Shown here in pieces: positions 24,590 to 34,100 of a DNA stretch of 64,000 nt (within the stretch, counting starts at the first letter, position 1; each line of letters opens with the position of its first letter). The DNA is taken from the NCBI RefSeq assembly GCF_037038585.1, contig NC_092521.1:48400398-48464397 (forward strand). The letters run 5' to 3'. The position numbers and the translations under genes were made by a program. This DNA comes from Patagioenas fasciata. Taxonomy: Eukaryota; Chordata; Aves; Columbiformes; Columbidae. The notes beneath the pieces were generated by a model. The model was not told the DNA's origin, searched no databases, and was given only the letters and a program-made list of their open reading frames with translations.

Positions 24590-24770
24590 AGCCAAACGCT
24601 TTGTCCGGGCCTGACCGGAGAGGAAAACGTGTTGTGTTACTTGTCTCGTTGAGCGATGCCCAGCTGGGCACCACACGGGGCTTCGCTGGAGCCAATCGAT
24701 GGATGCGGCCCCTTCGTTCAGCGGATCAATACGCTGTAATGAACTCAGTGCCTCAGTTCCCTATGAGGAT
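24590..24770. other. CpG-containing segment in intron 2
   Basis: CpG dinucleotides are unusually frequent for the intron (GGACCGG-like, TCGTTGAGCGATG, CAATCGATGG and ATGCGGCCCC contexts). No gene recognised. Retained CpGs in an otherwise CpG-poor intron suggest an unmethylated regulatory element or a young insertion. Confidence 0.3.
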
Positions 24771-25215
24771 CACTGTGGGGGATAGGATAGGAAGGTGCCT
24801 GTTTTTCTGGAATGAGTCAAAATGAAAATTATGTTTGAAGATTTTTATTTTGTTTTCCCTCACATAGGGATTGAATAAACTCTATCTTTTTTCCCCCCAC
24901 ACACTGAAAATCCTATAATATGAACTAAGTTATCTACAAACTGGATGCTACATGTTTTTCGTGGTGACTTCTTTTTGAAAATACTGTGATATAAATTGAT
25001 AACCACTTTAGTGTTTAAAAAGAAAGCAAGCTAAAAGAGCTTTGGAATACTTAGTTGTGGATTTGTTTCCTGATATTTGTTGTTGGAGGTGGTCTGTGTT
25101 TGTTCTTCTGGGTCAGAGTTGATGTTTGTAATTTGCAAACAATTAAACTGTTATGGATGTGAGCCTAGCACATGAGCAGAGTCTGGTAAGGGTTTTATAT
25201 AGGTCCCTACATGTA

Positions 25216-25230
25216 TTTTTTTTTTTTTTT
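25216..25230. repeat. Poly(T) run
   Basis: Fifteen T residues in intron 2. Confidence 0.9.
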
Positions 25231-26879
25231 AATTGCAATACCTTCTTAGAAAACATAGTTTTGTAGAAGGTCTTGACATAGATAAATTATTTGATAAGCT
25301 CTTACACAGATGTTTTAATAATGTCTGTCAGCCACCTGTATTTATGATGCAGAGAATTTTCCAGACTATACATAGTGTCAAAATGTCACTGAAGGTCAAA
25401 AAAAGAGTTTGTTTGCTTAGAGGTCTTTGTTTTTATTTGGTACTAGGCTTCTCAAGTCTCTGTTTTTATTATTGCTTTAGTAAGAATCTTGCTGTCTTTC
25501 ACTTTAAATTTTTTTTGCTAGACATGCACTGATCTGCCACAGGATAAATTGAATTCTGAGACTACTGTGCCATAAACTAAGAGAGGAAAAAGGTCACCTT
25601 GGTGGAGTAAATGCTAACTGCATTGATACCATTATTCATTTTATATCACATACTTTGTTGCTGGTAAAACTAGCAAAGTTAACAAAGGGTAAAATGTTTT
25701 CATAAAGAAATACTAGTTCTAGACAAGTCTTTAGAAAGAGCTGGAGATGCCCAGAGGACAGTCAGTTCTGGCAAGTGGTTTTGGTTTGTTTAAGAACCTG
25801 CTTAGTTCTGATAAAATTTTTGGGGGTCAATACTCATGTATACTCAGTCTCTTCACAGCCTTTCCTAACTCAGGTGCATGCAGACGCATGCGGCATTTCT
25901 CATCTTTTGAATTTTCTTCAATATAGTGAATATGAAAATTAAAGTTTGGCTTGTCAAATGTTTTTGCTGCAGGCTGCAGAATTTGTAGCCAGTTCCATGA
26001 CTTGAATCATAGGTGTCCTGAGGCCCTCCTAGATGGATGTTGAGCTAACTGTCTATGATTGAAAAACTTAAAAGGTGCTGTCATTTGGGGTAACTGACAA
26101 TGGCCATGAAGATCAGGAAATGCATTTAGGAGACTGATAGCCGCAAGCCCCCTCACAATAAGAGGTTCCCCGATTTAGAACATATAAGTATTGCAGAGCA
26201 GCAGCTCCCAAGTAGTGAAGCGTATCTTGCTACTGAGAGACAAACAAAAATAAAATAAATCAGATGTGCAGTAAAATAAGGTTTGCAGCTGCTACTCCTG
26301 CTTGTGCCACACTCTCCCAGACCCAAATTCACTGAGAGGTTTGGTGCAGAGGCACTTACGTGGCTGTGGATTAGATGGGTAAATTAAAGCTTGGTCTCTG
26401 TTTTGGTACTGTAAAAGGTAGCAGGACCAAAGGATGGGGGACTGGGGGACAGAGGGAAAGACCTGTTTTGACGAGGGACTGCATGGCACTACTCTCCTGA
26501 TGTGAGTCACACTTCAGAGAAGAAGCCAACCCAGTTCATCTTCACTGGTCATAAGAGGAGATCAGGCAGATTTGCCTTCTTACATCCAGGGCTGAAAATC
26601 TGTATTAAAGTGATCTGAGGGTAAAGTGCCATTGGAGAGGGCAGTTCCACATCTTTTCCTAGGCCTGCCTGGAGGTCCTAATGCTTCTTTTGCATGAGGT
26701 TAGCGGTTGTGCAGCCTTAGTATGAATCAATACATGGGGCCGATCAAACAGCAGGCTTACGCTGGAGCAAAAGAGGAATGATATTCCCTCGGATTGGATG
26801 GATTAATCAACTTCTCCTGCGGCTGCGTCCCTGCAGCTTCTGGGAGAAGAGGGAGGTAGGACCATGGGCCGTAAGACCA

Positions 26880-27130
26880 CCTCGTTTGGCAGCATCTTCT
26901 GCCTAAATCATTTTAATTGTCATACCAGAAGTGCATCCTGGCTACGTCTGTAAATATCCATCATGCTTTACTGAGGTCTTCATCCTGCATCTCTCACTGG
27001 CCAACAGTATTGCTTTGCTGTCATTTTAGATCTACTAAACTAGAATGGCTGATTTGAGCATCTAGTATGCAAATGAGGTGACCTTTTCGCTGTGATTACA
27101 TTTTGTTTTTTATGAATGTATAAATCATGG
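26880..27130. promoter_or_regulatory. Octamer-containing enhancer-like stretch in intron 2 (tentative)
   Basis: Contains a perfect octamer ATGCAAAT at 27067-27074, TTTTAATTGTCATA (about 26910), GTGATTACATTTTGTT (about 27092) and several TAAATCAT-like homeodomain cores in non-repetitive sequence immediately upstream of the first CR1 insertion. Motif evidence only. Confidence 0.3.
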
Positions 27131-27477
27131 ATGTTTCACCATTAACTCAAGCCCTTCTGTGAAATATGAGGACAATGTACCAGCACTTTAATCTTTTCTC
27201 CAGTCCGTCCAGTCTCTCTCCCTCTGCGGTAACAATCTAGCAGTAAACCCCTGAACAACTTGCAGTCTCTTCAGGCAATAAGAGCCTCGGTGCAAATCTG
27301 CAAGACAAGAAGAATTACTGACAACCGACCCCTTGCAAGCCACTTTTGCATGCACCCCCTTTTGAACTCTTTGTCTAGTCACCTGCGTTCATGTAAAACA
27401 TGACAGTCTACCTGGAGCTTCAGCAGGATGCTCTTCTATGCAAAGAGCTTTGAGGGACAGCTCTGCTGGAGCCTCCT

Positions 27478-28020
27478 CACAGAATCACAGAATGTTAGGG
27501 ATTGGAAGGGACCTCAAAAGATCATCCAGTCCAATCCCCCTGCTGGAGCAGGAGCACCTAGATGAGGTTACACAGGAAGGCGTCCAGGCAGGTTTTGAAT
27601 GTCTCCAGAGAAGGAGACTCCACAACCTCCCTGGGCAACCTGTTCCAGTGCTCTGTCACCCTCACTGAGAAGAAGTTTCTTCTCAAATTTAAGTGGAACC
27701 TTTTGTGTTCCAGTTTGTACCCATTAACCCTTGTCCTACTGCTGGTTGTCACTGAGAAGAGCCTGGCTCCATCCTCATGACACTCACCCTTTATATATCT
27801 GTAAACATTAATGAGGTCACCCCTCAGTCTCCTCTTCCCCAAGCTAAAGAACCCCAGCGCCCTCAGCCTTTCCTCATAAGGGAGGTGCTCCACTCCCTTA
27901 ATCATCTTTGTTGCCCTGCGCTGGACTCTCCAGCAGTTCCCTGTCCTTCTGGAAATGAGGGGCCCAGAAGTGGACACAATATTCCAGATGTGGTCTCACC
28001 AGGGCAGAGTAGACTGCCAT
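27478..28020 (-). mobile_element. CR1 LINE, 5'-truncated, minus strand
   Basis: A roughly 540-bp CR1 non-LTR retrotransposon fragment inserted antisense to CDH2. Its 3' end, at the low-coordinate side, shows the CR1 hallmark of tandem ATTCTGTG octamers (CACAGAATCACAGAATG on plus). Read on the minus strand it carries the C-terminal part of the reverse-transcriptase [14 protein letters not shown], then RVQRRATKM, then [20 protein letters not shown] and [21 protein letters not shown] frameshift near 27925-27945 separates [11 protein letters not shown] from RVQRRATKM, so the ORF is broken. CR1 copies are usually truncated at their 5' end, as here (full length about 4.5 kb). Confidence 0.95.
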
Positions 28021-28486
28021 AGCTGAGGATGCTACTGCCTCCCTGTATCTATGCTGTGCCAATGCTGGAGGCTGCCACCCCGCAGCAAGGCTGATCATGC
28101 AGGCTGCCAGCCCAGGCTTTGTCTCTGTGGGTCGAAGCCTCCTGTGAATTATCAATAAAGATGTACTGGCAGCAGCAGAAGAACTGGAGCAGCAAGAGAA
28201 GGATGCATGTGCCTTGCTGTCCGGTCTCGTCACACAGTGTCCTCATCAAAGAGGCAAGAAAAGTGGTTGGGGGTGGTAGTGTTTCGTGGGGGAATGGCAG
28301 AAGAACCCCAGAGCTCCCCACTGGGTCACAAGGACTTCTGAAAGTGGTCTTCAGAAGTGGTCTACAGGTCTTTTCTGCTGTAATTTCTGATGTTGACAGG
28401 CCTTGCTGCTCTCCTGGCACAAAATAGCCAGAGCTACGGTTTGGGTCTTGTTCCAGGTGTTCCTACTGTGGCAACTGGTGTTGGGA

Positions 28487-28502
28487 AAAAAAAAAAAAAA
28501 AA
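28487..28502. repeat. Poly(A) run
   Basis: Sixteen A residues followed by CAACCAAAC in intron 2. Confidence 0.9.
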
Positions 28503-29379
28503 CAACCAAACATTCCTTGTGACCTGTAATAATCAATTTGATTATGTTTGGGTTGAAAGCAACAGGAATACTTCCTTTTAAACTAAATGCTGTGATTTGT
28601 TGTGAACAGCATTTTTAAAGCTTCCCTTTAAAGGAAAAATTAAAAAAAAAGAAAAAGAACCAACCTTTTAAATTTTCTGTTCCAAAGTTCTTTATATAGC
28701 ACAGTCTACTTCTCTTCAATTAGTGGTCAGCATAAAAGTAATTCATCAAAACTGCTGGATTTATGTAAGTATAAATGTGGTATAAGCAAGAGGCAAATTA
28801 GTTCCAGAGTTTCTGAGAATACTTGAAATTCGAGGCAAATCTGGCTAGTGTCAAATCAACCACAAGCTTAGTAGGTTTCCAGTATTTACATTTTTTGCTT
28901 TTTTGGAATATCTGAAATGGAAAAGAGAGGTTCTGTAGAATCTTCTATAGATCTTACGTTCTGGAAAATATTTGAAAGTTATTTTTATGTGTGCTATGTG
29001 AATGTTACAGGGAATGACAATGATGCTGGTTTCCTCTTAAAGGACAAATGGGAATAAGCATATCTCTGGCGACTAATAATTAGTGTGATTTTGTGTATGA
29101 TGAAGAACACAATGTATCTGGTGGCACGGGTGTGTTTCTTCAGATAAAGATTTTTTTGGTATTTGATTTTATTTTAACCTGAACCAGTGGTCAAGAGTTC
29201 TGTTGCTTGCTTTTTCTTATGACTTCACTGTTTTCCTAGTATGGATTTTCACTTAAAGCTGGATGTTTGGTAGTACATTTTCTTTTTAATTAGAATACTG
29301 ATATGCAACTATATAACTGAACATCCAAAGTTACATTAGCGTTTTGCACTGGCTTACATGGATTATTTTTTTTTATTTG

Positions 29380-29600
29380 CCCTTGACTTGTAATGAGCCT
29401 ATTAGCTACAAGCTATCTCCGTGCCCATGGGCAGATCCTGATTCTAAAAGTAAAAGCTGACAGCTGTGGCCAGAGGGAGCTTTTCAATGCAATACAGTGT
29501 GGCTTTGCCAATAATTTTAATTTACTAAGCAGACTTTAAAAGGAGGGGCGGCTTTCATTGTTGAGTTAAAAAATTAATGAAAGAGACAGTTATTTTTTTA
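29380..29600. promoter_or_regulatory. E-box/SOX/homeodomain enhancer-like stretch in intron 2 (tentative)
   Basis: Contains CCTATTAGCTACAAGC (about 29398), a palindromic E-box ACAGCTGT (29460-29467), GCCAATAATTTTAATTTAC (about 29507), CATTGTT (29556-29562, a SOX core) and AAATTAATGA (29571-29580). High sequence complexity and mixed motif types resemble developmental enhancers such as those reported in the chicken N-cadherin locus. Confidence 0.35.
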
Positions 29601-30452
29601 ATTATTTTTCCTTTACATTTGACACATTTTGTGCTTTTATGAGAACATAGTGAAAATAAATCTGCACTATTTAGACAGAAGTATTACAGGATTATTTTCT
29701 CATCTGAATTCAATGACTGCCTGCTTTGCATGAGTGGATACTTGTAATGGTCCAAAATTTTAGTAGACTGTAAGACTGGAAAAAGTAGACCAATTTCAAG
29801 GAGTACTAGAAACGTGATAATGTTCAGGTGTTCTGGAATCCTGTACAAGGTACTGAATGTGAATATTCAAAGATGACAGAAATCAAAGCTTACATTTTGT
29901 AAGAAAGAATTTTTATATACTTTTTTCTGTGCACCTATGAAGTGGAGGTCAGTAAATAGTTCATAACAGTTAATGTACATCTCAACCTTATTGCAAGTAT
30001 TGTGGAAGAAGCAGGAGGAAAGCATAAGGGAAAAAGACTTGGGAGACCAAGTCTCAATGATTTGATTAACTTTACCATGGTAACTCTTTTAAGTCACAAG
30101 TTGGGAAATTCACAGTGAGACAAAATACGGAAATACGCAATTTAATGTGTACTTAAAATTACAATTTAAAACTCGTAGTTACAAATTAGTTTTGTAATTT
30201 TTTCATATTTCTGTTAAACTGCGATAGATCTGAAAACCAGGGAGTTTTGTTTTTCTCTAACAATAAATGCAGTATGTCAATGACAAGTTATATATTCTCA
30301 GCTTTTGTTAAATGCATAGTTTTGGGTTTTTTTCTATTTACATTCTCAAAGCAGTGGAAAATAGTAAAATTTCATCATTTGCAGTCAGCACAGGTGTTGC
30401 ATTCAAAGTTTCAAATTAATTTTACTTTGTAGGGGTTCATGATTAGCACCAA

Positions 30453-30638
30453 AAAGGTTGTCAGGCATTGGAACAGGTTGCCCAGGGAAGTGGTTGAGTC
30501 ACCATCCTTGGAGGAGTTTAAAAGGCACATAGATGAACTTCTTAGGGACATGGTTTAGAGGTGGACTTGATGGTGTTAGGTTGGACTAGATGATCTTAAA
30601 ATCAATTTGGTTGGAAAAGACCTTTATGATTCTCTGGT
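30453..30638 (+). mobile_element. CR1 LINE 3' fragment, plus strand
   Basis: About 185 bp of CR1 3' end. It starts in the last part of the ORF (GTTGTCAGGCATTGGAACAG, encoding RHWNR with degenerate continuation, then [16 protein letters not shown] and a stop) and runs through the short 3' UTR to CCTTTATGATTCTCTG, a decayed ATTCTRTG terminus. It shares long near-identical stretches with the copy at 33.7-34.1 kb and belongs to the same CR1 group. Confidence 0.9.
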
Positions 30639-30789
30639 TCTCTTATTGGTCAAGGTAGCTTGTGTCCCATCACTGCTTCTGTACCAGATTGGTTTTCTGT
30701 CTTACTAGCACTGCACTACTGCAGGTCATAGCAAGATTTATTTCAGCAGCGGTCCCATCTAAGTTCACTATTAGTCTGGTGGGCTGATC

Positions 30790-31080
30790 TAGAAACCTTT
30801 GTGCTGTGCACCTGGGAAGGAAAGCCCTGGGATCAGATGGCTCTGAATGGAGCCACACATGCTAGTGGGGTCTTGCTGCCTACCGACAGGTGCGATTCTG
30901 GAGGCAGAGGCACAGGCAACCCCCAGGCACGGTGGCATTTGTGTGCCATGGGAGGGAGGGCAGCAGAGTTTGCTGAGGCACAGCGTGCCACCAGCTCTAC
31001 CAAGCAAGGCTAATATCTGTCTAAGGAGATTAGACCTGTGCTCCACCCTTGTACTCGGAATGAAGGCTCAGTCGCAGTCT
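30790..31080. other. GC-richer segment downstream of a CR1 fragment
   Basis: About 290 bases with raised GC and open frames on both strands. No protein family or repeat recognised. It may be unique regulatory sequence or old repeat. Confidence 0.25.
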
Positions 31081-31517
31081 TCAAAGTGTTGGGTGACTTG
31101 AGATGTGTTTGTTAAAAGTATGTTTAAAAAAAAAAAAAAGGAATAAAAAGCAAGTCTCAAGGAAGACAATCTTTCTATTTAGGAAGGGTCTAGCTATAGA
31201 ATAACTTCCAGAGACTATCTTCAGCAGAATAGCCTTTAGAGAGGAAAAATAAGTCTTCTCAAGGAACAACTCCCTCTTTCATGCATTGCAGCATAGGAGA
31301 CAATGTAAGAAAACCTAACATAGTGCCTTTTTAAATGTTTAGCTGAAATAGTCCTTTGTAAAGAAAAAGAAGTAATAAAAATGGGAGAACCTCCCTCACT
31401 TCAACAGAGACTCAGAGTTGAACTTCTCACAGAAGACAGATTTCAGTAACTGCTGACCTTTTGCTGTCATTATTTTTAGCATGGAGAAAGCTGAGGATGA
31501 TGGTTTAACCTTTTTGG

Positions 31518-31595
31518 TGTTTTTTTTTTGGTTTTTGTTTTTTTTTTTTTTGGCGCCCCTCCTTTTTCTTTTTTTCCTTCCCTTCTTGTTTTTTA
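31518..31595 (+). repeat. T-rich and polypyrimidine tract
   Basis: Two long T runs (about 31520-31529 and 31538-31551) are followed by a 32-base uninterrupted pyrimidine run (31556-31587) and then GTTTTTTAG. This is an exceptionally strong splice-acceptor-type tract; see the exon-like interval immediately after it. Confidence 0.85.
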
Positions 31596-31596
31596 G

Positions 31597-31646
31597 CCCC
31601 TAATCTAGTGTTACACTTTGGAGAAGGAAGTTCTTTGTTGCTACCA
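31597..31646 (+). other. Candidate cryptic exon in CDH2 intron 2 (50 nt)
   Basis: A 50-nt interval lies between a strong acceptor (32-base pyrimidine run, then GTTTTTTAG ending 31596) and a near-perfect donor (CCA then GTAAGTG from 31647). Joined to exon 2 in its phase it stays open, reading APNLVLHFGEGSSLLLP. Its length is not a multiple of three, so inclusion would shift the frame into exon 3 and should lead to early termination. It is not part of the known N-cadherin protein. It could be a silent decoy, a poison exon, or chance. Confidence 0.35.
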
Positions 31647-32872
31647 GTAAGTGTCTGTTCTTTAATACAATTCTTACTCTTTTTAAGTCATGGAAAATAA
31701 AGACCAAAAAAAAAAGGTGTTGAGGGAGTGAATTCAGAATGAGACCAGAAAGTGCACGTGCATCAAACTCCTCTTGGAATGCTACAGATACCGAGGCTAT
31801 TTGAAGCAAGTGACATAAGAGGTATGGTGGTGAGTTGATGTCTCTTATCTCCAGCCGTCCCCTCAGTGTTGGATATGATGGGACTGTGTGCTGTATGCCC
31901 AGCTGCCGTCCTGCCGCAGCTGCACGCAAATCCCACGCTGGAAGCATCTCTGGTCACCTCCAGGCAGCTCACGGGATGGAAAGAGCAGAAAGCAGCAGTC
32001 GTTTATTTTGGCCCAGTGACTTTGTCTCTGACCACAGAGCAGAGATACGATATAAAAAGGACTGCGTGCCTCCAGGAGCCTGCAGTGGGTGTGATGTGAG
32101 AAGTTATCTGCAGGTGACAAGGTTTTACGTAAGTTTCAGGTTATGGATATTGGCTGTCCTTTTTGCTAGATCTGTTATTAGTTGGTAGTTAAATTTTGAC
32201 TTTACTTAATGCACAAATATAAAAGTTAAATTTTCAGTGAAAATGGAAGCAAAAATTAAGACCTCAAGGGAAACAAGCAGGGCTGATTTAAATGCTGAAT
32301 ACTTTTAATAGCATAGTGAAGAGCTGAGCATGTTTCTGTGGGCATCCTTTACAGCTAAAAGAGTAAGAAATGGGGTCAAATCCTGCCATGCTGAATGGCA
32401 AAGTCATTTGTTTCTCCACTGACACAGTTTGTAAGATAGGACAATCAAACATGCAAAGATGGCACAAAAAACACTGTTAAAAGAAATAACATAACCTCAA
32501 AGTGGGAAGAAGAAAAAAAATCATAACAATGTGAGCAAATGTCTTGTGCTTCTCAGGTGTTTGTTTGTTTGGCTATGTAAAATAATGTAGATCAAATAAT
32601 TCAGAGTTACCAGACAGTAATATGGAGAATCTTTGATCCTTAGGTGGTTAGACCTGACATACAATCCAGTTGTCTGTACTCTTTACCTGCTGAATTAACC
32701 CAGCTTTTAAAATGCCCAAAGGAAAGAGTACTCTCCTCCCCTGTGACTGAGGTGCAGCACCCTGGAAATTATTTTTGATGTAGAAAGAACAAAAAACAGA
32801 GATTGTGACAGTTCTGGTAGGGAGATCGAACTTTGTAGCAGTTGTTGACAACTGAAGCTTTTGTGGGTGAGT

Positions 32873-32886
32873 TTTTTTTTTTTTTT
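32873..32886. repeat. Poly(T) run
   Basis: Roughly 14 T residues in intron 2, followed by GTGTTATTG. Confidence 0.8.
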
Positions 32887-33309
32887 GTGTTATTGTTTTT
32901 ACAGGTACACGTTACTGACAGAATATATTGACTCAGAGATGATGGATCCTGTACACTGCTAATTCTGTAGAACTGACCTTGATGTTCCCTGTCCTAGAAG
33001 AAGGCTGAAACCCTTCATTTCCCAGTGTTAGACCTGTGAACCACTGGCAAATGTGGTTCAGAGGTTTGAAACAGAATTAATACATGAGAGAATTAATAAG
33101 CCATTGTGTTCAATCAAGGTGGTCTTCTGTCGTCTTTCACACTCCCTGAGGGCAAAGAGACTCAAGTCGGCATGCTTATTTGCCAGCTGAAGTCTAAAGA
33201 GGGATGTGGTCAAGAAGAAAAGTTGGGAGAAAGATGTCAAGGGTTTAAAGCTTTCATATTTTTCCAGGCAAGATTTTGTTAGCGAGGATTTTTTGGGTGA
33301 TGTGTTGTG

Positions 33310-33351
33310 TTTTTTCTTTTTTTCTTTCTTTTTTTTTCTTTTTTTCCCCCC
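33310..33351. repeat. Polypyrimidine tract, 42 bases
   Basis: Uninterrupted T/C run ending in six C residues, followed by ACAAAG. Low-complexity sequence about 320 bases upstream of the third CR1 copy. Confidence 0.9.
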
Positions 33352-33673
33352 ACAAAGTTCACTGACAATGAAAAGCCTTGTGTAGCGCAGGCTATCATTT
33401 TCGCTATTTGTGGTCTAACCATTGCACACTACGCATATTTTGTGATGTCTATAATCTTGTGACAGAACAAGGCTTTTGAAATGCCACGTAAAGTTCATTC
33501 CATCCTTTTTACCAGTTAGCTAAATTATCTTCAGAAAGCTGGTTTTGCTTCGTGGCAAACCTTGGAAGACATTCTCTAGGGTTTCCTGTATGTAAGAACT
33601 AATGACAGTGTTACAAAAATAGCCCCAAACTTCATGGAGTTGTGTTGCTCTACTGTTGTTGTCAGTGTAGTTG

Positions 33674-34100
33674 CACAGAGCTGGTGAGGGGCCTGGAGCA
33701 CAAGCCGAATGAGGAGCGGTTGAGGGAGCTGGGAGTGTTTAGCCTGGAGAAAAGGAGTCTGAGGGGAGACCTTATCGATGTCTACAACTACCTGAAAGGA
33801 GGCTGTAGCATGGAGGGGGTTGGACTCTTCTCCCAAGTAGCAAGTGATAGGATGAGAGGAAATGGCCTGAAGTTGCAGCAGGGTAGGTTTAGATTGGATA
33901 TTAGGAAAAAATTCTTCACAGAAAGGGTTGTCAGGCATTGGAACAGGCTGCTCAGGCAACTAGTGGAGTCACTATCCCTGGAGCTGTTTAAAAGGGGTTT
34001 AGGCAAGGTTCTTAGGGACATGGTTTAGTTAGGTTATGTTATGGTTAGACTAGATGATCCTGACGGTCTTTTCCAGCTGAAATGATTCTATGATTGTATG
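33674..34100 (+). mobile_element. CR1 LINE, 5'-truncated, plus strand
   Basis: About 425 bp of CR1 in the same orientation as CDH2. It encodes the C-terminal end of the reverse-transcriptase ORF without a stop: [59 protein letters not shown], ending LRDMV and a stop near 34026. A short 3' UTR ends in ATGATTCTATGATTGTATG, the CR1-type octamer terminus. Truncated at the 5' end, so not capable of moving on its own. The uninterrupted frame suggests a moderately young copy. Confidence 0.95.

Larger units (their letters stand above)
12727..27477 (+). other. CDH2: CDH2 intron 2, proximal part
   Basis: Intron 2 begins with GTATGA and does not end within the window, making it at least 51 kb. This part is AT-rich and shows no exon-3-like coding sequence on the plus strand and no recognisable CR1. 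GC-richer islands occur near 13205-13470, 21700-22030 and 24590-24770; none resembles a known gene. Motif-rich, enhancer-like stretches are listed separately. The 14-base T run at 12767-12780 lies just after the donor. Confidence 0.9.
28021..30452 (+). other. CDH2: CDH2 intron 2 between CR1 copies
   Basis: No exon recognised. The first 400 bases beside the CR1 are GC-richer and may include older repeat sequence I cannot name. A 16-base A run lies at 28487-28502. The stretch at 29380-29600 is listed separately as an enhancer candidate. Confidence 0.7.

Noticed and set aside
27558..27977. 139-codon minus-strand open frame
   Set aside because: It is the C-terminal part of a CR1 reverse-transcriptase ORF, not a host gene; annotated as a mobile element.
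33642..34028. 128-codon plus-strand open frame
   Set aside because: CR1 ORF remnant; annotated as a mobile element.
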